A stretch of 64,000 nucleotides of DNA from Ezakiella massiliensis (GTDB taxonomy: Bacteria > Bacillota > Clostridia > Tissierellales > Peptoniphilaceae): positions 558,001 to 622,000 of the forward strand of contig NZ_LT635475.1 of NCBI RefSeq assembly GCF_900120165.1, written 5' to 3'. Both the position numbers and the translations under genes were made by a program. The notes beneath the pieces were generated by a model. It was not told where the DNA came from. It ran no database searches and saw nothing but the letters and a program-made list of their open reading frames with translations. Shown one piece after another: positions 25,034-35,141 of this stretch. The first letter of the stretch is position 1. Every line of letters starts with the position of its first letter.

Positions 25034-25157
25034 AATTTGCGAGGGAATTTCGATGAGATTCGAAGTGAAATAATTTTTTTAGGACGCAGGTGTACTGATG
25101 GGTACATCGAGGACTAAAAAAATTTTTCACAAGAATATCGCGAAATTAACCGCAAAT
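25034..25157 (-). repeat. 124-bp repeat, copy downstream of tnaA
   Basis: Aligns without gaps to 36389-36512 in opposite orientation, about 113 of 124 positions identical by hand. It includes a long hairpin built on AGGACGCAGGTGTAC / GTACATCGAGGACT with flanking A/T arms. In both copies it follows a gene stop in the same sense relative to that gene. Confidence 0.85.
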
Positions 25158-25168
25158 TTAACCGTAAA

Positions 25169-26551
25169 TTATTTAATTGGTTCCAAATGTGCTTGGAAAT
25201 GGCGGAGAAGTTGTGGCTCCCACACAATCCTATAGCCCGGCACATCCTTTGCCCTCTCCTTAATGGCAATCAGCGCATCTACAAGTAAATCTATATGGGC
25301 TTGGTTGTAAACCCGTCTTGGAATTGCAAAGCGAGTGAATTCAAAATCTGCCTTTAGCTGCTTACCAGTATCTGGATCATTGCCCAGCAGATAGGACCCG
25401 ATTTCGCATGTCCTGATGCCTGCTTCTATATATAATTCAACTGCCAACGCATGGCCAGGGAATTCTGTGTAATCCAAATGAGGGAACATTGCTGCAGCAT
25501 CGATAAATACCCCGTGACCACCGACTGGTGCTTGGTAGGCAATACCTGCATCGTCCAATTTTGATGCAAAGTATTCCATTTGACCGATCCTGTATTTGAG
25601 ATAATCTTCGTCAATACCTTCGTATAGACCAATGGCCAAAGCTTCCAAGTCTCTGCCCGACAAACCGCCGTAGGTAATAAAACCTTCAAATGAAATCGTA
25701 TTGCCCTTGACCTTTTGAACCAGCTCATCATTATCTTTGATTCCAATCAGCCCGCCCATATTTACAATGGCGTCCTTCTTAGCAGACATGGTAAAGGTGT
25801 CGGCGTACTTAAACATTTCCCTAACAATTTCTTTGATAGGCTTGTCACCATAGCCTTCTTCCCTTTGCTTAATGAAATAAGCGTTTTCAGCAAAGCGTGC
25901 TGCGTCAATATCAACTGGGATATTGTATTTTTGTCCGATTTCATAAACTTCTTTTAAATTCTTGATTGAAACAGGTTGACCGCCCGCAGAGTTATTTGTA
26001 ATAGTCATTACGATCAAGGCCACATTTTCTGGGCCGTGGTCTTGAATCAACTTTTCAAGCTTAACCACATCCATATTGCCCTTAAAAGGTGCCCGCTTAC
26101 TTGGGTCCTTGGCCTCTTCAACTATACAGTCAATAGCCCTGGCGCCTGCAATCTCAACGTGGGCCCTGGTCGTATCAAAAAACATATTTGAAATAGCAAC
26201 CTTGCCCGGCCCCATCATCAGTGGGAAGAGAACCTTTTCAGCAGCCCGGCCTTGGTGGACCGGTTGAATATAATTGTAGCCAAAAATATCTTGGCCAGCC
26301 TCAACCAATTTAAAATAAGACTTTCCGCCAGCATAAGCCTCATCACCAACCATAACGCCGCCCCATTGGTCAGCGGACATAGCATTTGTGCCCGAGTCTG
26401 TAAGCAGGTCAATGTAAACATCTTCTCCCTTCAAATTAAACATATTGTAGTGGGCAGCCTTGATCTTTTCGACCCTCTCCTCACGACTAAGCATCTTGAT
26501 TGTCTCAACCATCTTAACCCTAAAAGGTTCTGGTACATATTTAATAGCCAT
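25169..26551 (-). CDS. tnaA: Tryptophanase (tryptophan indole-lyase)
   Basis: A 460-residue PLP-dependent beta-eliminating lyase that splits tryptophan into indole, pyruvate and ammonia. The PLP lysine lies in TMSAKKDA (Lys259). To separate it from tyrosine phenol-lyase I compared substrate positions: [11 protein letters not shown] has Asp126 where tyrosine phenol-lyase has Thr, and [10 protein letters not shown] lacks the phenol-binding Arg of that enzyme. Both fit tryptophanase. GGAGGA precedes the start. A near-perfect promoter drives it; no TnaC-like leader peptide is visible in the roughly 70-base leader. Indole production is known in some Peptoniphilus. Confidence 0.9.
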   Translation of the reverse strand: MAIKYVPEPFRVKMVETIKMLSREERVEKIKAAHYNMFNLKGEDVYIDLLTDSGTNAMSADQWGGVMVGDEAYAGGKSYFKLVEAGQDIFGYNYIQPVHQGRAAEKVLFPLMMGPGKVAISNMFFDTTRAHVEIAGARAIDCIVEEAKDPSKRAPFKGNMDVVKLEKLIQDHGPENVALIVMTITNNSAGGQPVSIKNLKEVYEIGQKYNIPVDIDAARFAENAYFIKQREEGYGDKPIKEIVREMFKYADTFTMSAKKDAIVNMGGLIGIKDNDELVQKVKGNTISFEGFITYGGLSGRDLEALAIGLYEGIDEDYLKYRIGQMEYFASKLDDAGIAYQAPVGGHGVFIDAAAMFPHLDYTEFPGHALAVELYIEAGIRTCEIGSYLLGNDPDTGKQLKADFEFTRFAIPRRVYNQAHIDLLVDALIAIKERAKDVPGYRIVWEPQLLRHFQAHLEPIK

Positions 26552-26630
26552 AAAAATCCTCCTGTTTTAAAAATTTTTATTCACAATAAATTTAAAAATT
26601 TACCCGAATAAATAACTAACCTATGCCTTA

Positions 26631-26659
26631 ATTATAACAATCCCACAAACCATTGTCAA
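26631..26659 (-). promoter_or_regulatory. tnaA promoter (near-consensus)
   Basis: Reading leftwards: TTGACA (26654-26659), 17-base spacer, TATAAT (26631-26636) with TGt extension. The leader would be about 70 bases. Confidence 0.85.
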
Positions 26660-26691
26660 TAATTGTAGGAATGTAGAAATGTAATTATAAA

Positions 26692-26744
26692 AGACAATCG
26701 GTCATGTAGAGGCCATCCTTTATGGTGGCCAGAACCGATTGTCT
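26692..26744. repeat. Nested palindromic repeat P4
   Basis: Outer arms AGACAATCGGT / ACCGATTGTCT, bulge CATGTAGA on the left, inner stem GGCCA-tcctttatgg-TGGCC. Confidence 0.75.
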
Positions 26745-26818
26745 ACAATTTAAGAAAAATATGGACCGAATTTTTCTTAATTGAAATACGATCATTCACG
26801 CAACTTGTTGCCCAAGAA

Positions 26819-26954
26819 AACAAAATTTTTTGTCCGAAATTCTCCTCAGACTCTTGTCCTCAATCGTTCCTCCCTTCGGTCTAACGATTGAACAAGAGGT
26901 TGCGTGAGTCAACGCTAGCCAATCGGACGCTACCTGAAATTTTGTTTAATTGGT
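26819..26954. repeat. Nested palindromic repeat P5, with a second hairpin inserted in its loop
   Basis: The outer arms and GTCCGA/TCGGAC stem match P3, but the loop (GAAAT ... AATCGG) is interrupted by about 85 bases that themselves form CTCTTGT..CAATCGTT / AACGATTG..CAAGAG. The block from 26955 to 27036 (ACAATCTGAGGAGAATGTAGC) is shared with 24785. No gene is supported in 26660-27036. Confidence 0.65.
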
Positions 26955-27036
26955 TACAACAATCTGAGGAGAATGTAGCCCGAAAAGTCCCGCCCGAAAT
27001 CTCTCGCTTCGCTAAATTTTTCCTGATTGTCCCCAA

Positions 27037-27060
27037 CAAAAAACCGAGATTACTCTCGGA
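27037..27060 (-). terminator. Terminator after the XRE regulator gene
   Basis: CCGAGA and TCTCGG stem with TTTTTTG on the minus strand, 12 bases past the stop. Confidence 0.75.
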
Positions 27061-27071
27061 CTCTAAATAAA

Positions 27072-27506
27072 CTAATCTGCATCTTCAAACTCATCTATAT
27101 ACATATCATATAAATGATCGTATTGCCTAATCTTAAAAACACCATTTTTAGTATCAGACTTCTCAATAACTATATCGCCAATTAACATATCCATCTCAAA
27201 TTGATTCTTTGCTAAATTATTAATAACAGCGAGAGCCTCGATATCCTCAATATCCAAATCATTATTCTTAATAGAAAGACTGCATTCCCATGCCCTATCA
27301 CCACCATGCAAAATATATTTCACAGGACAACAAAATAAACTGGCCAACTTTCCAATATCTTCAGAATTCATCGACCTAGTCCCGCGCTCAATCTTTGACA
27401 AAGTACTTTCATCTATCGACAAGTATTTGCTAAGACTAATTTGACTCAAACCTGCCTCCTCTCGGAGATCTTTAATTCTCTTACCCATATCAGTCAAATT
27501 TATCAT
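27072..27506 (-). CDS. XRE-family transcriptional regulator
   Basis: 144 residues. Residues 8-63 form a typical helix-turn-helix (MGKRIKDLREEAGLSQISLS ... STLSKIERGTRSMNSEDIGKLA), followed by an acidic C-terminal domain of unknown fold. The start at 27506 has GGAGGT 8 bases upstream. It has its own promoter and terminator. No target can be named; the hypothetical membrane gene immediately upstream and the giant SLH gene further upstream on the same strand are candidates only by proximity. Confidence 0.85.
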   Translation of the reverse strand: MINLTDMGKRIKDLREEAGLSQISLSKYLSIDESTLSKIERGTRSMNSEDIGKLASLFCCPVKYILHGGDRAWECSLSIKNNDLDIEDIEALAVINNLAKNQFEMDMLIGDIVIEKSDTKNGVFKIRQYDHLYDMYIDEFEDAD

Positions 27507-27524
27507 AATTATACCTCCACCTAA

Positions 27525-27553
27525 ATTTTACCATAGATTTATAATAATGTAAA
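27525..27553 (-). promoter_or_regulatory. Promoter of the XRE regulator gene
   Basis: Reading leftwards: TTTACA (27548-27553), 17-base spacer, TGg-TAAAAT (27525-27530). The -35 overlaps the T-run of the preceding terminator. Confidence 0.6.
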
Positions 27554-27583
27554 AACCGAGACGAGGCACACGCCCATCTCGGT
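27551..27583 (-). terminator. Terminator after the hypothetical membrane gene
   Basis: ACCGAGA and TCTCGGT stem with a 15-base GC-rich loop, then TTTTTAC on the minus strand. Confidence 0.7.
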
Positions 27584-27594
27584 CTTAATCGTGA

Positions 27595-28191
27595 TTATTT
27601 ATCTGAGTCTAATTGCTTTTCCAGGTATGTTAGATATTTTAATATTTTCTTCTTTTTACATATTATTTTAGAAATATATATTAAAATAAATACAACAATT
27701 ACTACAGCACTAATAATGATCTTATAATAATAATTTATGTTTTTAAGAATATCATTTTCAATTTTTTCAAGCATTTCAGGGGTAATTTTCTCCTCACGAA
27801 TGTCACTTATAAACTCTGGGATTTTAAAAGCTGTATCAATTTCACTGTTAACCAATGTATTGAACATAGTTACAAAAGATATTAATAACGCAACAAAAGC
27901 ATAAGGAGAATTACTTGAAATCAATTTTTTAAATTCATTTTCATTTTCAATTTTTATCGCTCTCACTCTATTCAAATGTTTTTCCCTATCAAGATAATTA
28001 CACTCTTTAATATACTCAACTGCTTTATCAATATTTACAAAATTATCGTAATCACTTTTACCTCCTTTTATACCGTCAATATTCACACATTCATTGGTAA
28101 ATATTGTATTATAGCTTCTACGACAATCATGTTTATTACTACGTTTTAGTCTATAAGAATTTGCGTAATTTTTGTTTTTTCTATTTTTCAT
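27595..28191 (-). CDS. Hypothetical membrane protein
   Basis: 198 residues; family not recognised. A basic, Asn/Lys/Arg-rich N-terminus (first 35 residues) and a charged middle are followed by two hydrophobic segments (about residues 96-115 and 155-178) and a lysine-rich C-terminal tail. GGGAGAG lies 5 bases before the start. It lies downstream of the giant SLH gene on the same strand, with a large hairpin between. Confidence 0.65.
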   Translation of the reverse strand: MKNRKNKNYANSYRLKRSNKHDCRRSYNTIFTNECVNIDGIKGGKSDYDNFVNIDKAVEYIKECNYLDREKHLNRVRAIKIENENEFKKLISSNSPYAFVALLISFVTMFNTLVNSEIDTAFKIPEFISDIREEKITPEMLEKIENDILKNINYYYKIIISAVVIVVFILIYISKIICKKKKILKYLTYLEKQLDSDK

Positions 28192-28245
28192 AATGCTCTC
28201 CCTACATCTTAAACATCTATCTCACTAATTTTATATACATATGTA

Positions 28246-28285
28246 ATACAAGGGCATATAGAGTAGATCTATATGCCCTTGTATT
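28246..28285. terminator. Long hairpin downstream of the giant SLH gene
   Basis: CAAGGGCATATAG pairs with CTATATGCCCTTG around a 7-base loop, flanked by AATA/TATT. No T-run follows on the minus strand, so it may be a 3'-end stabilising or processing hairpin rather than a strong intrinsic terminator. Confidence 0.5.
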
Positions 28286-28325
28286 GTTTGAATTAAATAT
28301 TAAATTTAATCTCTCTCATGCAAGA

Positions 28326-31300
28326 TTATCTTACATATCTTTGGAATTTAACTCTTCTTAGACTTTCAATAACTTCCTTGTCATCTCTTAATGGTCTAAT
28401 CCATTCAATGTCATCAAGATTTGTAAATTCCCTATCAAGTCCGTTTGAATGATTAATCCATTCACTACCGAAAGTTGCATAAGTGTTTGTTGCAACAATT
28501 ACATCATAGTAGAACCAATCATCACGACTTACATCTTCAAATCTTACCAAGCTTTCAATATTATCAGCGATGTATTCAACATCATCATGTCTACCGAAAG
28601 CTCTATTTAAGATAGCTGCAACTTCTGCTCTTGTGATAACCATATCAGCGTCAAATACAACTTTTCCATTTGTATAGATGTCTAACCATCCTTCTTGGAA
28701 GGCTGCTTCAACTTCTGGGCGTGCCCAGTGATTTGGTCTCATATTAAAGATATTGCCATCTTTGTTTGTAAGTTCTTGGAATCTTGCAATAGTTGCAATG
28801 AGTTCAGCCTTTGTGATTTCACGGTTAGGTTCAAATGTTCCCTTATCTGTACCTCTAAATACGCCAGCTTCTGTAGTAGTTACGACTGCGTCATAGTACC
28901 AAGCATTTGCATTTACGTCAGGATATGGGTTGTATTCTCCCCTTCTTTGATAACCATCATAGCGCAGAGCCCTTGCAAAAATTTGTGCAATTTCAGCTCT
29001 TGTAATACCCTTGTTTGGCATGAACATATGATTATCATCACCAATCATATAGAGACTAAATACATCTAGTTCTCTGTGTTCAGGTTCTTTAACTGATGGT
29101 TTGTATTCGTTCTTGTTCAAGTAGTCAGGGCTTGGTTCATACCAGTGACCAGGATCGTATGGTTTTTCTGGATCTGGTGTATATTTAGGCTTAACTATTG
29201 CTCTTGCTTCTTTAATTTCACCATCTTTAGTTTGAGTTGCTTTAATAACATCTCCTGGATTTAATGGTTTATCTGTAGGAACATCTACACTCCAGTTACC
29301 ATTGTCATCAACTTTGGTTTTACCAATTGGGTTACCATCTTCATCAGTTACAACTATATCAGAACCTGGTTCACCTTTACCAGTGATTTTATCATCACCT
29401 TCATAAGGTTGATCAATTGTTGGATCCTCTGTCTCATCGTCTGAATCTTTTACTGTAATAATTACTTCTACTGTTTCATAAGATCCATCTGGATAAGTTA
29501 CATCAACTGGAACAGTTATAGTATCTCCATCTTTTGCATCTGATGGAATAACAACTGTGATAGCTCCTGTATTAGGATCTACATTTACATTTGTTTGAGT
29601 ATTATCATTCTTAGCAAATGTTGTTTTCTTATCTCCATCACTTGGTGCTGGTACAGTACCATGTTCACCTGTTTTAGTAAATGTTGGTGAAGGTACTTGA
29701 ACTGTTTCACCAGGTTTACCAGATTTGCCAGTATAGTGTGGATCATAATCTTCACTATTTTTAGTAGGTGTAGTTTTGTCTTCGTATTTTGCTTCAAAGT
29801 CTACATCTGCATTTAATGCTGTTGTGTAGTCTTTTAAGTCTTTTGCATAATCCTTGCTTGCTGCTGTCCAGCCTTCATATGTTTTTCCTTGGTTTGCTGT
29901 TACTGTTGGAATTGTTAGTGCTGGATTTGCTGCTTGTGCGTCTTGGATTGTTTTTCCTTTTAATACATCAAATACTTTCTTGTCTGTTGCTCCAAATGAT
30001 CCATCTGTTCCAGGTGCGAATGTTACTCTTACATAACCTTCTGGTGTTGTTCCTGGATTGTCTTGGTCTTCTGGAATTATAACAATTTTCTTATCTGTAT
30101 ATTTTGCTTCAAAGTCTACATCTGCATTTAATGCTGTTGTGTAGTCTTTTAAGTCTTTTGCATAATCCTTGCTTGCTGCTGTCCAGCCTTCATATGTTTT
30201 TCCTTGGTTTGCTGTTACTGTTGGAATTGTTAGTGCTGGATTTGCTGCTTGTGCGTCTTGGATTGTTTTTCCTTTTAATACATCAAATACTTTCTTGTCT
30301 GTTGCTCCAAATGATCCATCTGTTCCAGGTGCGAATGTTACTCTTACATAACCTTCTGGTGTTGTTCCTGGATTGTCTTGGTCTTCTGGAATTATAACAA
30401 TTTTCTTATCTGTATATTTTGCTTCAAAGTCTACATCTGCATTTAATGCTGTTGTGTAGTCTTTTAAGTCTTTTGCATAATCCTTGCTTGCTGCTGTCCA
30501 GCCTTCATATGTTTTTCCTTGGTTTGCTGTTACTGTTGGAATTGTTAGTGCTGGATTTGCTGCTTGTGCGTCTTGGATTGTTTTTCCTTTTAATACATCA
30601 AATACTTTCTTGTCTGTTGCTCCAAATGATCCATCTGTTCCAGGTGCGAATGTTACTCTTACATAACCTTCTGGTGTTGTTCCTGGATTGTCTTGGTCTT
30701 CTGGAATTATAACAATTTTCTTATCTGTATATTTTGCTTCAAAGTCTACATCTGCATTTAATGCTGTTGTGTAGTCTTTTAAGTCTTTTGCATAATCCTT
30801 GCTTGCTGCTGTCCAGCCTTCATATGTTTTTCCTTGGTTTGCTGTTACTGTTGGAATTGTTAGTGCTGGATTTGCTGCTTGTGCGTCTTGGATTGTTTTT
30901 CCTTTTAATACATCAAATACTTTCTTGTCTGTTGCTCCAAATGATCCATCTGTTCCAGGTGCGAATGTTACTCTTACATAACCTTCTGGTGTTGTTCCTG
31001 GATTGTCTTGGTCTTCTGGAATTATAACAATTTTCTTATCTGTATATTTTGCTTCAAAGTCTACATCTGCATTTAATGCTGTTGTGTAGTCTTTTAAGTC
31101 TTTTGCATAATCCTTGCTTGCTGCTGTCCAGCCTTCATATGTTTTTCCTTGGTTTGCTGTTACTGTTGGAATTGTTAGTGCTGGATTTGCTGCTTGTGCG
31201 TCTTGGATTGTTTTTCCTTTTAATACATCAAATACTTTCTTGTCTGTTGCTCCAAATGATCCATCTGTTCCAGGTGCGAATGTTACTCTTACATAACCTT

Positions 31301-34300
31301 CTGGTGTTGTTCCTGGATTGTCTTGGTCTTCTGGAATTATAACAATTTTCTTATCTGTATATTTTGCTTCAAAGTCTACATCTGCATTTAATGCTGTTGT
31401 GTAGTCTTTTAAGTCTTTTGCATAATCCTTGCTTGCTGCTGTCCAGCCTTCATATGTTTTTCCTTGGTTTGCTGTTACTGTTGGAATTGTTAGTGCTGGA
31501 TTTGCTGCTTGTGCGTCTTGGATTGTTTTTCCTTTTAATACATCAAATACTTTCTTGTCTGTTGCTCCAAATGATCCATCTGTTCCAGGTGCGAATGTTA
31601 CTCTTACATAACCTTCTGGTGTTGTTCCTGGATTGTCTTGGTCTTCTGGAATTATAACAACTGGTGCTTTTGTCGCACTTGCTCTGAATCCAAAGTATCC
31701 TTGTGCTTTATTAAAAGCCTTTGATGATCTTGTAACTTTTTTATCTTTCGGTATCCATGTTACTGGTCCTTTGTATCCATCTGTAAATGTTATAGCTTGT
31801 GGGAAGTCTTTATCTTCGAATACTGTTCCTTCTTTAGCGTATGTTTTTCCAGTTGTTGTTATACTATCTACACCTGTTGACGGTAAAAATCTAACTTCTA
31901 TTCTATCTTTTGGTAGGTCTTCTTCTTTTGGTGCATCTGGATCTGTGTTATTAGGGTCTACTGTAACGATGTGGTCACTTACAATTAACATTTGATTTGG
32001 TACTTCTATTGACGATCCATCAGAAAATTTTACTAGAAGTTTTCCTGATTTTTTACCTGATGTTTGTGAATCTCTTTCTGGCTTTTCAGTATCTGTTATT
32101 GTTGCATTTGCAAGTAGTGCATTTACTGCCTTTGAATTTGTATCATTAGCTGGTACTACACCGTCTTTCCAAGCAAAATTATCGCCTTTCCAAACTTTGA
32201 TTGTTTGAGGGTTTAGTCCACCAAGTTCTGTTACTTGTTCGGCTGTTGTTTTCTTTTTGGCTACATTAATTGTTGCAGTTGCGTTATCTGTTGTTCCATC
32301 TGAGTATTTTACTACTACTGGGATTTCAACAGTTTTTCCCGCATCTGCTTCCACTGGTGTGTAGGTTACGCTACCGTCAGCATTAACTTGTGCACCTGTT
32401 GGTGCACCTTGGCCTAATTCGTATGTTACATTTTGAGGTGTTGCTGGGTTTCCTTCTTTATCGGTAAATGTTGGTTTAGCTACTGTTGCTTCTTCTCCAA
32501 CTGTTCCGTTAACTGCTGTATATGCTGGTTCGTATTTAGAGTTATCTTTTTCGTCTTCAACAACCAACGGTACAAGGTCTTTATGGTTTTCTTTCACTAA
32601 AACTTCGTCACCTGCGTCGTTGGTCTTGTAGATGTCATAAGTTACTTCTACATTTGGTCCTAATAAACCTTCGCCAACATCTTCTGTTGCTTTTACTTCT
32701 GCTGTTGGTGTACCTGTAATCTTAAAGCCGGTAGTGGTATCGCCTTCAACTTTCAGTCCGGCAACTTCTTTACCGGTAATGAAGCTTACGCTCTTCATCT
32801 TATAGATATAAGGTTTATCCTTTGGGTCTTTTTCAGGTACTGGTTTTACATCTTGACTATAAGCTTTGCCTACTTCGCCTGCTGCAAGTGGAGAATCAGT
32901 TACCGCAATATAGCGGTCTCTTGTACCTTCGATATTTCCTGAAGGGTCTGTTAAGACTGTCTTGAAATTAACTTTATAAAGACCAGCTTCTTTTGCCTTA
33001 CCTGAAATAGTTCCATCTGTAGCACTAATTTTCAAATCTGCCGGTAATCCTGTTGCAGAATAAGTTGCGCCCTTCATTTCTTTGTCGTTAGCTTTTGGAT
33101 TATCTATAGATACATCATCGTAACGAGAAATAAATAAGTGACTTACTTCTACTGTAAAGGAGTCAACTGCAATAAGTTCCGCATTATTACCTTTAGAGTC
33201 TACTCTATACAACTTCGCAGTAAATTCAGTAGTCTTTGTCACGCCACCTGGAATATCGGTTTCAGTATCAAGAGGGCAAGATGGAAGTGTACCTGTTGAT
33301 GATGGTTGAGCTGATGGGCCCGTCTTTACTTCATTTCCATCTTGATCATACCAAATGATCCTGAACTTATCGGAAGTGTTGGAATAAGGTAGTCCTGTTG
33401 TAGATGTTTGAGCAATGTCTCCAGGGATAGCTGTATTAGCACGGCTATCGTAGTTTGTAATGTTAAAGTTTACTTTATTGATACCAAATACAAAGTCTGA
33501 TTTCATAGATCTGTTTGCAATGTTGGTTACACCTACAGAAAACTCTTTAGCAACGGAGGCACCTGACCAGCCATTGTGAATACCCCAATCAGAGTTCATG
33601 GCAGTGTACCAATTGTTATTATATGGTGTCATAACACGAAGGTCTTCTGTCCCTTCTGTAGAGACAAACAGCCAGTCCAAATTGATGTGCTTTTCGTTAT
33701 AATTCAGGGCAGCATCTTTAAATGAACCATCGCTTGCCTTAGCAGCTACTGTTCCCAATCTATCGAGAGCCGGTTGGGTCCATCCATGTTTACCGGCTTG
33801 TTCAGTATAGCCTTTAGCTACATCAGCATTTTGCTTGTAGCCCCAAGTACCATTGAATTGGAGGATATAATCACCTTCTGAATTGGTAACGGCAGAAACT
33901 GTTTCTGCTATCCACTTATCTTCTTCGCCTTTCATTTGCTTTTTGATTTCATCTTGAAGTTGTCCTTCAAGCTTCGATGTCCAACCTTTACCACGAATTG
34001 CGGAAGGACCTGATAGGCTTAGTTTTACAGCCATGTCATCGCTATAAATCTTCTTCATAGCGTAGTCTGACAAGTAGGATGCCTTTACGGTTACACCTTC
34101 TGCTGGTGTAGATTGATGGGCTATATATTTCCATTGAACGCCACCGGATGGTGAATTATAGTCCCAAGAGACTTTTCCTTTAATATATCCACCGTTCGCT
34201 TCGTTCTGTGTTGGAGTAGCTGCCTTGTGCATTTCAGCTTTAGGCTTTTGCATCAAAAGAATTTTCCAGTTTTCGTGAGTATTCTTTGCAGTATTAGAGC

Positions 34301-34874
34301 CTGAACCACCTTGAGTTATCGTTGCAATTCCCAGCGGGAAAATAACTTGTTCCCCAGTGATATATTGTAATTGATACTCAGACGGAATAGTGGATTGTTC
34401 TACCCAAAATCTGTACTTTTCGTGACCACCGGATACAGTTGGATCCGCATCAAATTTAATAATCTTTCCGTCTGATGCAACATATGGCTTACAGTCAATG
34501 TTTAATCTGCCATTCGCATCTGACACTGCCGAATAAACAGGTGATACATAGCCACCATCTTCAAACCATTGGAAGTAGGCTTTTACCCCTTGTATTGGTT
34601 TAAATTGTTGACCTGTTGCACCTGCTAAAGGAAGGTTTGCGTCCCCTCCTGTCTGTACACCTACAAAGGCGTGAACAGCATTTGGGGCATCATTGGCAAT
34701 AGTGCCACTTTCAATATCGCCTTCAGCGTCTTTTACGCCAGTTGGACCTTTGGCTGGGGCCATTTCAAGTCCACTGTCTGCAAATACGTTTAATGGTAAT
34801 AGAGTCACTACCATTAGTATTGACATTATTAGGGCGAGGGTTGGTCGCCAGAAATGTCCTTTTGAATTTGTCAT
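28326..34874 (-). CDS. Giant SLH-anchored surface protein with six identical repeats
   Basis: 2182 residues. A signal peptide (residues 1-32, ending NVFA) is followed by an N-terminal adhesin-like region (to about 560), Ig-like and Rib/alpha-like domains (about 560-900, with YEPAYTAVNGTVGEEATV and TVEIPVVVKYSDGT), six 105-residue repeats (about 1071-1693), another Rib-like and Ig-like section (GDDKITGKGEPGSDIVVTDE), and three SLH motifs in the last 190 residues (GITRAEIAQIFARAL, EITKAELIATIARFQ, VITRAEVAAILNRAF). SLH domains bind secondary wall polymer, so the protein is displayed on the cell surface. AAAAGGAGAAG precedes the start. Its SLH block is clearly homologous to that of the protein at 54453-57812. 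Adhesion is a likely but unproven role. Confidence 0.92.
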   Translation of the reverse strand: MTNSKGHFWRPTLALIMSILMVVTLLPLNVFADSGLEMAPAKGPTGVKDAEGDIESGTIANDAPNAVHAFVGVQTGGDANLPLAGATGQQFKPIQGVKAYFQWFEDGGYVSPVYSAVSDANGRLNIDCKPYVASDGKIIKFDADPTVSGGHEKYRFWVEQSTIPSEYQLQYITGEQVIFPLGIATITQGGSGSNTAKNTHENWKILLMQKPKAEMHKAATPTQNEANGGYIKGKVSWDYNSPSGGVQWKYIAHQSTPAEGVTVKASYLSDYAMKKIYSDDMAVKLSLSGPSAIRGKGWTSKLEGQLQDEIKKQMKGEEDKWIAETVSAVTNSEGDYILQFNGTWGYKQNADVAKGYTEQAGKHGWTQPALDRLGTVAAKASDGSFKDAALNYNEKHINLDWLFVSTEGTEDLRVMTPYNNNWYTAMNSDWGIHNGWSGASVAKEFSVGVTNIANRSMKSDFVFGINKVNFNITNYDSRANTAIPGDIAQTSTTGLPYSNTSDKFRIIWYDQDGNEVKTGPSAQPSSTGTLPSCPLDTETDIPGGVTKTTEFTAKLYRVDSKGNNAELIAVDSFTVEVSHLFISRYDDVSIDNPKANDKEMKGATYSATGLPADLKISATDGTISGKAKEAGLYKVNFKTVLTDPSGNIEGTRDRYIAVTDSPLAAGEVGKAYSQDVKPVPEKDPKDKPYIYKMKSVSFITGKEVAGLKVEGDTTTGFKITGTPTAEVKATEDVGEGLLGPNVEVTYDIYKTNDAGDEVLVKENHKDLVPLVVEDEKDNSKYEPAYTAVNGTVGEEATVAKPTFTDKEGNPATPQNVTYELGQGAPTGAQVNADGSVTYTPVEADAGKTVEIPVVVKYSDGTTDNATATINVAKKKTTAEQVTELGGLNPQTIKVWKGDNFAWKDGVVPANDTNSKAVNALLANATITDTEKPERDSQTSGKKSGKLLVKFSDGSSIEVPNQMLIVSDHIVTVDPNNTDPDAPKEEDLPKDRIEVRFLPSTGVDSITTTGKTYAKEGTVFEDKDFPQAITFTDGYKGPVTWIPKDKKVTRSSKAFNKAQGYFGFRASATKAPVVIIPEDQDNPGTTPEGYVRVTFAPGTDGSFGATDKKVFDVLKGKTIQDAQAANPALTIPTVTANQGKTYEGWTAASKDYAKDLKDYTTALNADVDFEAKYTDKKIVIIPEDQDNPGTTPEGYVRVTFAPGTDGSFGATDKKVFDVLKGKTIQDAQAANPALTIPTVTANQGKTYEGWTAASKDYAKDLKDYTTALNADVDFEAKYTDKKIVIIPEDQDNPGTTPEGYVRVTFAPGTDGSFGATDKKVFDVLKGKTIQDAQAANPALTIPTVTANQGKTYEGWTAASKDYAKDLKDYTTALNADVDFEAKYTDKKIVIIPEDQDNPGTTPEGYVRVTFAPGTDGSFGATDKKVFDVLKGKTIQDAQAANPALTIPTVTANQGKTYEGWTAASKDYAKDLKDYTTALNADVDFEAKYTDKKIVIIPEDQDNPGTTPEGYVRVTFAPGTDGSFGATDKKVFDVLKGKTIQDAQAANPALTIPTVTANQGKTYEGWTAASKDYAKDLKDYTTALNADVDFEAKYTDKKIVIIPEDQDNPGTTPEGYVRVTFAPGTDGSFGATDKKVFDVLKGKTIQDAQAANPALTIPTVTANQGKTYEGWTAASKDYAKDLKDYTTALNADVDFEAKYEDKTTPTKNSEDYDPHYTGKSGKPGETVQVPSPTFTKTGEHGTVPAPSDGDKKTTFAKNDNTQTNVNVDPNTGAITVVIPSDAKDGDTITVPVDVTYPDGSYETVEVIITVKDSDDETEDPTIDQPYEGDDKITGKGEPGSDIVVTDEDGNPIGKTKVDDNGNWSVDVPTDKPLNPGDVIKATQTKDGEIKEARAIVKPKYTPDPEKPYDPGHWYEPSPDYLNKNEYKPSVKEPEHRELDVFSLYMIGDDNHMFMPNKGITRAEIAQIFARALRYDGYQRRGEYNPYPDVNANAWYYDAVVTTTEAGVFRGTDKGTFEPNREITKAELIATIARFQELTNKDGNIFNMRPNHWARPEVEAAFQEGWLDIYTNGKVVFDADMVITRAEVAAILNRAFGRHDDVEYIADNIESLVRFEDVSRDDWFYYDVIVATNTYATFGSEWINHSNGLDREFTNLDDIEWIRPLRDDKEVIESLRRVKFQRYVR
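29794..31662 (-). repeat. Six tandem 315-bp coding repeats
   Basis: Period exactly 315 bp (105 codons), with the internal copies apparently identical at the nucleotide level. Each encodes VRVTFAPGTDGSFGATDKKV near the start and TYEGWTAASKDYAKDLKDY later, an InlB-B-repeat/Listeria-Bacteroides-like beta-grasp module ending FEAKYTDKK. Perfect identity implies recent expansion or ongoing homogenisation; copy number is likely to vary between strains. Confidence 0.95.
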
Positions 34875-35109
34875 AATTCTTCTCCTTTTCTTTTAAATTT
34901 AAAAAAATAATTTTCCCTGAGCTTTCTTTTCAATCAAGTTTTTTAATTATCTTCTTATTATATTTGTTGTTAGGTAATTTTTTGCTAATTGTTCAGATTT
35001 ATATAGAAAAATTGATCCTTTTTATACAAGAATATATAAAAGCATATTTAAAATCAATTTTTTATACAATTTTCTTGCAATTTAACAAAAGATATTCTAA
35101 CTCAAATTA

Positions 35110-35138
35110 ATTTTAGCACAATATGTAGGGTTTGTCAA
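35110..35138 (-). promoter_or_regulatory. Promoter of the giant SLH gene
   Basis: Reading leftwards: consensus TTGACA (35133-35138), 17-base spacer, TGc-TAAAAT (35110-35115). The leader is long, about 230 bases. Inverted ATATTGTGC motifs flank the region (35116-35124 and about 35166-35176). Confidence 0.75.
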
Positions 35139-35141
35139 AGC

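Noticed and set aside
25169..26551. Tyrosine phenol-lyase annotation
   Set aside because: Asp126 and the EIGSYLLG segment match tryptophanase; the Thr and Arg that hold the phenol ring in tyrosine phenol-lyase are absent.
26552..26630. TnaC-like leader peptide before tnaA
   Set aside because: No short ORF with a tryptophan codon and ribosome binding site is visible in the roughly 70-base leader.
29789..31657. Six identical plus-strand leucine-rich ORFs of 97 codons and six of 60 codons
   Set aside because: They are antisense shadows of the 315-bp repeats in the giant surface protein; same period, no ribosome binding sites, low-complexity translation.
29794..31662. Long regular repeats considered as a CRISPR-like array
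   Set aside because: Repeat units are 315 bp with no spacers and encode an in-frame protein; no cas genes are present.
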